Source: Trichaptum fuscoviolaceum (Eukaryota > Basidiomycota > Agaricomycetes > Hymenochaetales > Trichaptaceae). From it: a stretch of DNA of 64,000 nucleotides. Positions 11,980 through 21,389 of this stretch are shown one piece after another; position 1 is the first letter of the stretch, and each line of letters opens with the position of its first letter. Made by a program: the position numbers and the translations under genes. The notes under the pieces are model-generated. The model was not told where the DNA came from. It saw nothing but the letters and a program-made list of their open reading frames with translations, and ran no database searches. Where the stretch lies: NCBI GenBank assembly GCA_910574455.1, contig CAJSYZ010000004.1, positions 4,102,599 through 4,166,598 of the forward strand. Reading direction: 5' to 3'.

Positions 11980-12497
11980 TCTTGAACCAACTTTGAACCA
12001 ATTTTTTTTGCTTTAGGTCACTCACTCCAGTTGATATGATCATTATAATTCATTATAGGAGGAGACTAAAACGCCGCATCGCCAAATACGTGGTGACACT
12101 CCCTAGAACAATCGTACAAAACGCAGCTGATGCTGGGTCGGAAGGTCATCAATCTTTTCAAGCAGCGGCAGTGGTTTCAGAGGTTCTGTAACAAATGGGG
12201 ACGTAGCGGAGACTGCGCGAGGAGGTGGGCCATGGTCATCCAGAAGGCAATCATAGGATAGTGTAATTAACGCAACTGAACGTATATTATGTTCAGAGAC
12301 TCACCTTCATTGTTAATCATGCTTATTCGATACCCCCTTGCTCTTCTGCCATGATCACAGATTGCACATGGAGCACTCCCTACAAGATTTTAACGCACAT
12401 ACCTGTTAAGACTACATACTCGATGTTACTTGCGGATGGCCAGATGGACCGCCTGTGTTCAATTGTTCCGAATGCCACTGAGGTTCCTATATTAACT
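11980..12497. other. Intergenic region with an open basic stretch
   Basis: Convergent ends of the membrane protein and Zim17. On the plus strand about 12060-12191 is open and encodes a strongly basic segment followed by an Ala/Gln-rich tail, possibly an unassigned last exon of the membrane gene. Nothing else is recognisable. Confidence 0.4.
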
Positions 12498-13107
12498 TCA
12501 ATCAACGTACTCGACAACGCCGCCCGCGTCGAGCCGGCCACGCTTGACTACTTCGCCCTTTGCTCGTACAAGATCTTCTATCGTCTTCAATTGACCATCG
12601 TTCGTGCCCTCTGTCTCTTTGAACCATCCGAGATGGTCCGCTATAAGATGTCTTTGAGAAAAGGTAGCGAAGGTGACATCAGAGAATAGACCTGGACTCT
12701 ACTCAAGGCATAACATACCTGTTCTTGCATTTGGGACACGTAACTAGGACAATCCCTCTCTCATACGCCCTCCTCGTAAACTGATGCGTGGATCGTTCGT
12801 CACAATCCGTCACTGTGCATGTAAAAGTGAGCGATAACCGAGGTTCTTGAGGGTCAGCCTGTTCACTCTCAGTTGACGTTCGTGTTGGAGTTGAAGGAGA
12901 TGAGGACAGAGATGATTGCGAGAGTCTAAGAGAAGTCGTGTGTATTCGTCGTTGGCCCGAAGCACTACTTGAAGGAGACTGAGACGAGAGACGTAGTCTC
13001 ATGCGTAGCTGTACAGAAACCGATGAAGAAAGTGCAGGATGAATGACTACGAGACTTCGTAATGGCGGAGGAATCCCCAGGTTTTTGAACATTCGTGAAG
13101 GTAGCAT
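12498..13107 (-). CDS. ZIM17: DNL-type zinc finger protein Zim17/Hep1 (mitochondrial Hsp70 chaperone)
   Basis: Two exons (12719-13107, 12498-12651) give 180 aa. The first ~95 residues are basic and rich in Ser, Arg and Leu without acidic residues (MLPSRMFKNLG...), consistent with a mitochondrial presequence. The DNL zinc finger follows: CTVTDC and CPKC supply four Zn-ligand cysteines, and the family motif HLIADHLGWF follows the splice junction. Zim17 keeps mtHsp70 (Ssc1) soluble and supports protein import and Fe-S assembly in the matrix. In-frame upstream codons lack an ATG, which supports the start at 13107. Confidence 0.93.
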
Positions 13108-13485
13108 TTTTAAATGTAGAGGTGGTTTGGGCTCAGCGAGCAGAGAAGGTGGGGATAAAAGTAAAAATCTGTGGTGAAGGTTAGGTGTCAAGCCGCAAGG
13201 ATGATGGACGACGCCGGCAGTGTCGCGACTCCGAATCGTAAATGATATGTTTTAGTGTTTGCCTCCAACTTTGCGTAGTACTTATCCTTATACTTTTCCA
13301 TCTTCGTACTGTGAATTGAAAGTGAGATTTATTGCAGAATCTGAGTTCATATACTTGCGCACAAATAACCTCTGTAAGAACACGCATAACCCATTTTGAC
13401 CATTTCTTGGTTCAACTTGAACAATTCATTATTAATACAACATCATCATAACAGAACAATCTTCGCCGAGCATTCAAGGCTACAT
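13108..13485. other. Intergenic, ZIM17 promoter side and DLH 3' side
   Basis: 378 bp between two minus-strand genes. It should hold the ZIM17 promoter and the 3' UTR of the dienelactone hydrolase gene. No other feature is seen. Confidence 0.5.
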
Positions 13486-14698
13486 TTAAAGATACGACTT
13501 AAACCATTCGACGGTGGCTTTGAAAGAGCCCTCATTCCCTGCTTTTACTTTGGGATTAGACTAGGATATATCGTCTTAGTATAATGAGTTATCAAAGGGG
13601 TGTAATATCAGACTTACTAGATCACCTCTCACAGCAAATCCATGTGTGCAGCCTTCCCAATAACTGTAAATCAGGGACGGGTCAGAGGGTACTTTTGAAA
13701 AAGCTGTGATGAGCATATACATTTGCTTGAATTTCCCATCGGCCTGAAGCTTCGACTTTCCAAAGATCTCTTCTGCCTGAGCCTGCGCTTCCCGAGGGAA
13801 CTGCTGATCAACCTCACATGCATTGATCAAGAGTGGAGCTTCAGCCTTCTCTGCATACGACTGAGGCTGTGGTTAGGTTTCTAAATACAATAGCTTGGAT
13901 CGCCTTCTTACCTCAAGATCCTGCGGAATCTTTAGCAAAGAAGGATGGGCGACAACAGATACTTTGGTTGTTCCGGCGATCCCAAGCAAGAACGTATAAC
14001 GACCTGGTGGTAGCATTGATGTTAAGTGATGATGTATGTCAGATATAATATCATTTACCTCCAAAGCAATATCCGGTGGCACCAATCGAGGTTATTCCTT
14101 CTTGCTTCAGGGCTTCTATCACCTTCTCGATGATAGGGAGTGTTTGAGCATCACCGTGACCCCCGAACCAGCTCCCAAAGTCAAACGGCTTTGACGGATC
14201 GGGGTGAGTTATTACTTCAGCTGGTACTGGGTCACCCGCGAATATGTCTGGTATGACAGTCTCGAAGTAAAGATCAATCACCATGAACCATATCGCGAAG
14301 ACGCTTCCTAAATTACCTTGAAGCCATTCGCGGCGAAGCCGTCAGCAAGGAGCTATAATCAGGTTTGTCAAAGCAGGTCCTTTAAGTCTTAGAAGAATGA
14401 GTGAGGTATCTAACCTTGTTGTTTACAAGAGACAAGCCGAATGCATCCGCTAGGAAGAGAATGACCTTGTCTTTGGCGTAGTCTCCTTGCGGAGTTGCGA
14501 CATAGCATTCAATGCCGCCGATATGTACAGTTGTACCTGCATCTTGTTTAATTTATTCGAATATCTGAACATGCCAGGGGAAATACCAGTAGGCTCCCCC
14601 TCATGTTTAACACCTATTTTTTTTTTGGCTCCATGAATGAAATCTAACAATAAGGAAACGAATGCCCACTCACCACTTATGCAGTCCTTGCAGCTCAT
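13486..14698 (-). CDS. Dienelactone hydrolase family protein
   Basis: A spliced gene beginning MSCKDCISG with at least seven exons. The 3'-most is 13486-13554, with introns in the next about 13870-13910, 14050-14085, 14285-14355, 14410-14420, 14545-14595 and 14625-14673. Family marks are visible: LFLADAFGLSLVNNK, the nucleophile elbow GYCFGG with catalytic Cys, a later Asp in the INACEVDQQFP segment, and catalytic His in CTHGFAVRGD. The tail KVKAGNEGSFKATVEWF is typical. The predicted alpha/beta hydrolase of ~260 aa belongs to the cytosolic DLH family. True substrates in fungi are mostly unknown, with chlorocatechol-pathway dienelactone the namesake. Internal exon borders are approximate. Confidence 0.88.
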
Positions 14699-15057
14699 CT
14701 TTCACCACTATCTGGGAGGGAGAGAAGTATGGTGAGGTAGGTATAATTGAAGTCCTTTTATACTCATGGGTGGGAACGAATGTACGAATTCAACGAATCC
14801 AGTCAGCTTGAATAGCGTTATCCGATCAAGTCCGAGCATACATTATCAGCAATCGCGATGGAGGCACAGAACTTTGGGACTTGCACACGCGCCTTTCATA
14901 CAAGCTCGAGGGAAAAGATCATTCTTTCGATGTTACAATGATGTCATTCAGGCAATGGTAATTTAACAAGAGAATTCTCAAGCCAGCTAGCCATACGGAT
15001 TCCAAGATTACCATGAGAACGACAGAGTAGCAGAATAGAGCCAAAAGAGAGACGAGA
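14699..15057. other. Intergenic, DLH promoter side and GH16 3' side
   Basis: About 360 bp. Nothing recognisable beyond the expected promoter of the DLH gene and 3' UTR of GH16. Confidence 0.5.
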
Positions 15058-16093
15058 TTAGTTGCATTCAACCGAGAGAGATTTGACAGTAGCTGATATA
15101 GACGAGGGGGCTTTTTGCCAGTCAATTGGGCCCTTTGCCCATTCACTTGTACCTTCCGGGTTTGACGCGTCCCATATCCCAAGCTGAATACGAGAGGGCT
15201 GAGATGGGTAGTGCACCGTTCCATTTATGTTGGTCTCGCCTGAGATGAGATAATAATAGTACATAAGCATCAATTAACCACAGCACGGATGTTCGGTTAC
15301 TAACTTGGTGTGAGCGTGCGCACCTGCCGACCGTCCACTGACCAAATTATGCGCTCATCGCTCCAATCAATAGTATAGTTGTGAAATATTTCAACGGAGG
15401 GCGGTGAGTTGACATTGTGAATTTCGCCGAAAACACCCCAGAGCGGTTGAGTATCCTTGGGGCTCGGTGCGTAGACATTTGTCTGCCAATGCTTAATATC
15501 GCCGCCGAGGAGCTCGACGTCGATTTCATCGTGCCCATCCGCTGCTTCTATAAGTACAGAGTGGATCCAATCATTAGAGACTTACAGATGAGTATTGCTG
15601 CTGTGACGGATCCTGCCACTGCAGGCGATTGCATCTCAAACGTCACTTTGCCGTAGCTAGAACACGTTAATAGAGTAATCGATAGGTTAAGGAGATAGAT
15701 GACTCACTGTACTAGGAACGTCGAGTTGATTGTAGCGCCATCGGCGACGACATTATTTACATGCCCTTGACGAATGATAGGTCCAGGAGGTCTCCTCAGA
15801 AACATTTCCAAACCCTTCCCTGAAGCTGTATAGGAGTCTGGCGGGCTAACAGAGACAAAAGGAGCCACTCCAGAAAGGTCTGACACAGTTCCTTGAGCAA
15901 AGGTTGTATGGAAAGGTTGACAGTGAGTTTGTTTCTTTCTGTGTTTCATCATTTTTATGCCACCGCGACCAACAGTTCGAGCTTCATCACCAGCAGGCTG
16001 TGTGGACCCAAGATTGTAGTTGTCATCCAAGAAAGCTGCTCGAGCCAGCGAGACAGAAAAGAAAGCCCAAAAGAGTGACGAGAAAACCTTCAT
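15058..16093 (-). CDS. Glycoside hydrolase family 16, CRH-like cell-wall glucan/chitin transglycosylase
   Basis: Exons 15708-16093, 15586-15656, 15305-15544 and 15058-15239. A signal peptide is evident (MKVFSSLFWAFFSVSLARA). The catalytic stretch DEIDVELLGGD (E-x-D-x-E) carries nucleophile and acid/base glutamates. The strands HYPSQPSRIQLGIWD and EWAKGPIDW and the final VECN match mushroom GH16 proteins of the CRH type, which link chitin to beta-1,3/1,6-glucan. An in-frame 78-nt stretch at about 15894-15971, starting GT and ending AG, is probably a retained intron, giving ~266 aa if spliced and 292 if not. No GPI tail is visible at the short C-terminus. Confidence 0.87.
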
Positions 16094-16479
16094 GTTGAGG
16101 TACGGTATGAGAAAAGAAGCAGATACGGGTTTGACGGAGAGACAGTTAGTCACCACCAGTGGCAGTGATATAAACAGGTGTCAATAACACGGACGCGTAA
16201 CTTGAAGTACTATGTAAGTAAAGTACTATACTGCGCGCCGGAAGAAACCGGTAAAACCGATATACGAAAACTGTCATATATCCGAGTTTATCATATATCC
16301 AAGCCTTATATTCATCGAACACAATAGAAATACATGATACATAACCGTTAATGATCGACGCCGAGTGATTTGATCAAGAAAGGCGCCTTGCAACTGAAGG
16401 GGACACTGTTTTATGGTTGTATCTTTATCTATACTCCCCACAACTTGTCTCCTCAATGCTTGTCGCGCCTAGCATTTTA
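16094..16479. other. Intergenic, GH16 promoter side and SDR copy B 3' side
   Basis: 386 bp, A/T-rich, with repeated GTAAGTAAAGTACT-like words. It should hold the GH16 promoter. No gene is seen. Confidence 0.5.
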
Positions 16480-17653
16480 TCATGGGTTAACCAAGCTAAT
16501 ACTTCCATCGATAGCAATGTCTTGACCATTGGTATAGGCAGCTGCGGGAGACGCAAGATAGATTGCGATCGCTGCTATTTCCAGATCCCTTTAATACATC
16601 TATCAGCGTCTGCACATGCAGCATAGTAGTAGCTTGTCAGTTACCTTCCGGCGCGCCCGGCTGGGGTTGGCAATATTGCATCCTGCTTCAATTTAGTTCG
16701 GGCATCAGCATGCTCGCGTGATCCACCAAGTTGGGAAGGGAACAGTCCCGGTGCAATCGTGTTGACACGAACTGGAAACCCCTTCAAAGCGAAGTCTTGC
16801 GCCATTGAACGTCCGAGCCGAGTGGCGCCCGTTTTCAACGATACGTAGGCGAACTTAAGAAATGAAATGATGCCCCCGGCGATGCATTATAAGGTGAAAC
16901 GACTCACAACGCCATGCGAGATATCGAAATGTGTTACAGCGCTTGTGTTGTTTATAACACATGCAGTTGCATTTTCCATGCCACCCTTCACACTCGCTGC
17001 TAGAAGGCCTAAGAAAGCTGACGTTACGAAGAATATGGGAGCAAGAAGGAGGTCCTCGAGCTTTGACCAGTCATAAAATGACTGTGAGTCAAATAGTGCC
17101 TTTCCATAGGCTTCTGCTGATTGGACCTCCGGAGCAGAAGGGTCGGAAATGAAAGGCCCAACATTAGGTCCGGGAAATCCGGCACTATGATGATTAAGTT
17201 GGGCACATTATGGCGAAAGCACAACATAACTTGGGAACGCACTTGTTGACGAGAACGTCAAGTTTTCCGTCTGTTTTGGAAACATGCTCGACGACCTTCA
17301 GAATGCTATCTTTGTTGGTGACATCCATTTGGAGGCTTGAGGGAGTACGAACAGTCAGGAAATCAAGAGATTGTCGGTCTTGAATCTGAGAACTCACGGG
17401 ACCATATATCCGGCTCCGTCTATATCCTCTTCGGCGGCCTGCGTAAGGACTTCTAGACGCCTGCCTACGATGTACACTTTTGCACCATTTTCAGCGAAGC
17501 CTCTCGCAATCATTAATCCACTGAAGTTGCAGCCCATCCGTGAGCTAGACTCTCTGTACACCTGAAGAGAATTGCTTACATTCCTGTGCCACCCCCTGTT
17601 ACGAGAGCGACCTTGCCCGTCATATCCATAGCCTCGGTAAAACTGGTGCGCAT
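16480..17653 (-). CDS. Short-chain dehydrogenase/reductase (copy B)
   Basis: Six exons (17580-17653, 17398-17520, 17243-17335, 16908-17184, 16645-16853, 16480-16588) give 294 aa. Exon lengths 74/123/93/277/209/109 mirror copy A (74/123/93/274/209/109), with the same intron phases. Motifs intact: TGGGTGIG nucleotide-binding loop, NNAG, Ser in NNTSAV and YVSLK. Differences from copy A cluster in the segment between the NNAG motif and the catalytic Ser (FPGPNVGPF versus GPGPYAHF), which may affect substrate choice. Both copies look functional. Start MRTSFTEAMDM aligns with MNTSFNKLMAM of copy A. Confidence 0.9.
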
Positions 17654-18393
17654 TTTCGATCAAGATTAAGCAGCTCTTTCCGACGATGTGTGGATAATTC
17701 TACAAGCAGTCAGAATAGCGCTGCTTTTATAAGAAAGAAAAAGCATGCAACTTTAGTTAGCCATCGCATCTTTTCCGGCAGAAACGGAGAGGTTAGATAT
17801 GAACATAGCTAGATTTCGGCCCCGCCACTGGCAGATTGTCCTCACGGAAGTTGAGTCGAACAGAGGGAACGGAACCGAAAGTGGAGCATGAGTCGTGAGT
17901 TTTCTTCGTATGCCGCGCATCCGACTCGGATTGCACACTGGATTCTCATTCTGAGTCACTCGTGTGATACTGCTTCAGAAGAGGCAGGGTGACTCGGAGG
18001 TGAATCCTGATTGCCTTCAATGTAAGTTTTGCCAAGTATTCCGAAAAAGATAACCTGTTTCCCTGCGCGCAACTCGCGTCACCAAAGTAGTTACCGCTCA
18101 CTAGACAAAGTGGATGCAGATGAATAAAGCCAGCTTCTGTGCTTACTTCGTCATAAAGACATCACCAATCAAGCAGCTGACGCCCTTAGCTTTTAGAGAA
18201 ACATGGAAACGTAGGATATAAGGGCGCTGAAGTACCGTGAAGGCGTATGATGACTGCCAAGACCTTTGCATTCATGAACGCCAGCGCAATGCCGTCTACC
18301 ACGAAGCTTAACAGAGAAGACGCATGCAGTATAAATTTGAAGCGATATCTTGCAACATTAATAGCGCACTAATCATCGACTCGGACTGAATAT
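17654..18393. other. Intergenic, upstream of SDR copy B
   Basis: 740 bp upstream of the minus-strand SDR. No ORF resembles a known protein. It should contain the SDR promoter. Confidence 0.45.
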
Positions 18394-18539
18394 GTGTGTG
18401 CTATTAGTTTTACACATTTTCGAGGAAGCGTTGACTCACCGTTAGGTTCGACATTCATGCGCCTGAACGAGTATCTCGCTCTTCGGACACGTCATCTAGC
18501 GATAGTCAGACATCTTAACCAAAGGGTCACTAATGACTT

Positions 18540-18740
18540 AGCATTTCTTCTCCACCTAAGATGTATACACATTGCTCCGCATGGGGACCAGTGGGCCGAA
18601 TATCTTCATCGCTTCAAGATTATAGAGAGCCCCCACAGATCAGTCGTACGCGTTGAGCTTTTTTGTTTAACGCGCACGAGTACAGTCTGTCTTTGCGTTG
18701 TGATGCTCTCATAATAGTGATGGCACTCAAGATGAAATTG
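18540..18740 (-). pseudogene. Degraded Hsk3 relic (copy B)
   Basis: The stretch aligns base by base with 4390-4600 in the same orientation. Both share the words TCTTCATCG-GTCAAGAT/TTCAAGAT, AGATCAGTCGT, a TTGTTTAA-CG block, GCACGAG/GTACGAG, ACAGTCTGTCTTT and GCTCTCATAA/GCGCTCATAA. The copy has deletions (for example the segment encoding the middle of the helix) and stops, and no open frame spans it. It is therefore a relic of the small kinetochore gene and ties this region to the copy A block. Confidence 0.75.
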
Positions 18741-18750
18741 ACCTTAAGTG

Positions 18751-18805
18751 ACTGGCTGCAAGTGAGGAGGACGTCATCATGATGTCCTCCTCACTTGCAG
18801 CCAGT
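18751..18805. repeat. Perfect 22-bp inverted repeat with 11-nt loop
   Basis: Left arm 18751-18772 (ACTGGCTGCAAGTGAGGAGG plus AC) is exactly complementary to right arm 18784-18805. The loop GTCATCATGAT is itself partly palindromic. It would form a stable hairpin in RNA or a cruciform in DNA, and lies between the Hsk3 relic and the 3' end of BFR2. Confidence 0.9.
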
Positions 18806-18978
18806 AGAACAACGCGTCGCGTCACGTCGTGCCGCATCACGGTCACACCACGTTCGGAATCTAAAGTTAAGAACATACGTCCGCACTCTTATGATTCATT
18901 TTACTGTAAAGTTTACAGAGTAAGAAGAGAGGAACACGATACAAGCATGTGCAACAAGTACACATACAAACGAAGGAG

Positions 18979-21108
18979 CTATCCAAAAACTCGGAAGCCA
19001 CCGGCCAGCGCTTTGTTTAAGTCAACATCCATCGGTGCTATCTCCTCCGATTGCTCCGTCTCATCTGCAACGGAGATTTTGAATCCCTTCCCTAGCAAGC
19101 TCGCGAAAAGCTCATCGACCTGCGCTTCATGCCATTGTATGCCACTACCGCCACCCTGTAACGCCGGGGCTGGCTGCGGCACGGGTGCCATGAAGTGCTG
19201 GAGCTTCTCATGAACGACATAACGGAGCTTTCGCCCTTTACTTGCCCGAGTATCGACTTTGCCGGATGCCTTTTTTGCAGCCTTCCGAGCGGCTTGTGCA
19301 GCGCGCCAGTCCGCTGCTAAGGAATCCAGGTTGGAGTTTGCGCCGCTTCGAGCATCAATAACAGAGCGGAGTAGGGTTTGGTAGAAGTCTGTGTCATCGT
19401 AGACGTCGACATCTTCATGTTCGTTGCTTCCTTCAAAATTATCTGATTGTGCAATCTTCCCTAGTCTGGAGCCTTTCCCGCGGAAGGTTCTTGTCCGAGC
19501 AACTAAGCGACCCCGATCCAGAAGCGATTCGTCCACGAGTTGCGGAGCTCCTTTAATGTTGTTCGCTCCCTTCGCTGAGAACTTCGTTCGATTCGACGGA
19601 AGTAGTGCTTGAGGGGCGATTGCAAGGACTTTATTAGACCATTTTTGCAGCGTTGTAAGAAGGTAGGGATGAAAGCTAGACATGTATGTCAGCTTACGCA
19701 AAGAATACGAGAAACAGAGGTAACAAACACGGCGTCAAGCTCCGCGAGGTGGGTTGCGGAATCTTGTAATTCCTCCTCCCAGTCACGGTCGGCCGATTCA
19801 ACATCAGTTCGACGACGTTTTCTCTCAGGCGGATTAGACACCTGGTTCGCTGCCATGAGTTTCACTTGAAGATCAGATAAGTCGTCGCTTAAGGCCATTG
19901 ATTCTTCCAGCAGCTTGTCTGCAGCATTGCGGGAAGCTTCTTCTAACATGTAATCTGGCATCTGCATTGAATCAGGAAGCCTGTTCATGGACAAAACGCA
20001 CTTCTGCAAACGTATTCGAGCATCCAGGAGGCTGTCGAATATCGCCTAATGGTGTACAGACGTAAGCCAGTGATAACACTCAATAAATCGATAAGCATAC
20101 CATCTGCCTTGCGACTGCCTTGCCTTTCCTACGTTCCTCTTCGCGTGCACGTTTAAGTGTTGAAGATAGCTCCCCGGTGTTAGGCCCAGCCTCGGATGTA
20201 GGAGGGAGATGCTCCGTGTGTGTCAATCTAACGGATGCTGTAGAAGGGCCCTGATCTGCTGGGTCGCCAATTGAGTCGTCGTCGTCATCTGAGGCACCTT
20301 CACCTCCTTCAGAAGTCTGCCCCGCTTCATCTTCCACATCTTCGTCTACTTCCGAGATCACATGGTGCTCTCCGCTCGCATCGTCCGAAGCTTCCTCGTT
20401 TTCTTCCGCTGCATTGTCCTCGAATAATTGTTTTCGTGATACTCGTGTGCCATCATATTTGGGATCTGTCACGCTATCGCGCTGTTTGCGCAACGTGCTC
20501 GGCCTTATGAAAATCGATAACATATCGAGGCACAGAATGAATTACACAGTCTCACGAGAACACGCGGCGGAAGTAATAACTCACCCAACCTCGAAGTAGT
20601 GTTCTCGCCCTGCGGACGGAGGAGCGTTGCCACGTTCTGCGCTGGCATCCTCTGCCGCATCTGCACCAATTACCCCAATGTCCTCCGGGTCGAAGTCTAC
20701 AAATAAAAGTGAGAGGATGTCCACAGATGTAGCAGGCATTGCCAGACTGACCCACGGGTGCTGGTTGGTCTAACTGGGCGAGCTGTGCGGCCAGGGAGGG
20801 ACCTGCAGTTCAACAAAAGGTGAATCAGATAGCAAGCTTGCATGAAAAGCAACACGAACGCGTCGACGCCATGGTAGTCGGTGGACAAGAAGGCTTGTGA
20901 GTGCCATTGAAATTTTGCGGCGAAGGTTCCGATGAGTTAAATTAAAGAGCGTGAGAAGACATCGGCTAAACGGGCGTTGTACGGCAATCAATGAAATTTC
21001 TGCAGACGTGCGTCGGATTGCATCTTCCCTTCGAACCACGACGCTCCCCTCAACGCCTGTTGGCATAGTCCAACAGCCCAGCACAAGCTGACCCGCCCTA
21101 CCAGCCAT
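18979..21108 (-). CDS. BFR2: Bfr2/AATF-family ribosome biogenesis protein
   Basis: Proposed exons: 21102-21108, 20752-20802, 20585-20696, 20101-20503, 19731-20045 and 18979-19692, giving ~533 aa. The 7-nt first exon (ATG GCT G) completes MAGPSLAAQLAQLDQPAPV, followed by DFDPEDIG. An acidic middle (DEDVEDEAGQTSEGGEG, runs of Asp) precedes the AATF leucine-zipper-like region (DSLLDARIRLQKCVLSMN). The C-terminal TRAUB domain contains the signature DDTDFYQTLLRSVID and KGRKLRYVVHEKLQHFM. Bfr2 is an SSU-processome factor needed for early 18S rRNA processing in the nucleolus. The last intron is only 38 nt in this model, so that junction is doubtful, and the first exon is inferred from one good fit. 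Confidence 0.9.
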
Positions 21109-21389
21109 CCTGGACTCTTCACAGATCTCATGTTCATTTTCATTGAGAAATGGCCAAAAATCATCCTACTCAATGTGAGTCGTAAATTCCGCTTCCGAAT
21201 GGGTCGCACGCAACCCTTGCAACAACGTTACCGCTGCTCTAGATTTTTTGTTCGCTTGAGCAACATGTATGCTCCATGGCTCTGCATTTACTTATGCTCT
21301 GACTCTTTCCGACCTCGGAGCTTACCCATTGACCTCTTTCTCTCCTCCTACACACAGACCTTTTCAAGCATCAGACGCAGACCCCATCA
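21109..21389. promoter_or_regulatory. Divergent promoter, BFR2 and AT-hook-like gene
   Basis: 281 bp separate the two opposite start codons, so a shared bidirectional promoter is likely. No TATA box can be assigned with confidence. Confidence 0.5.
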
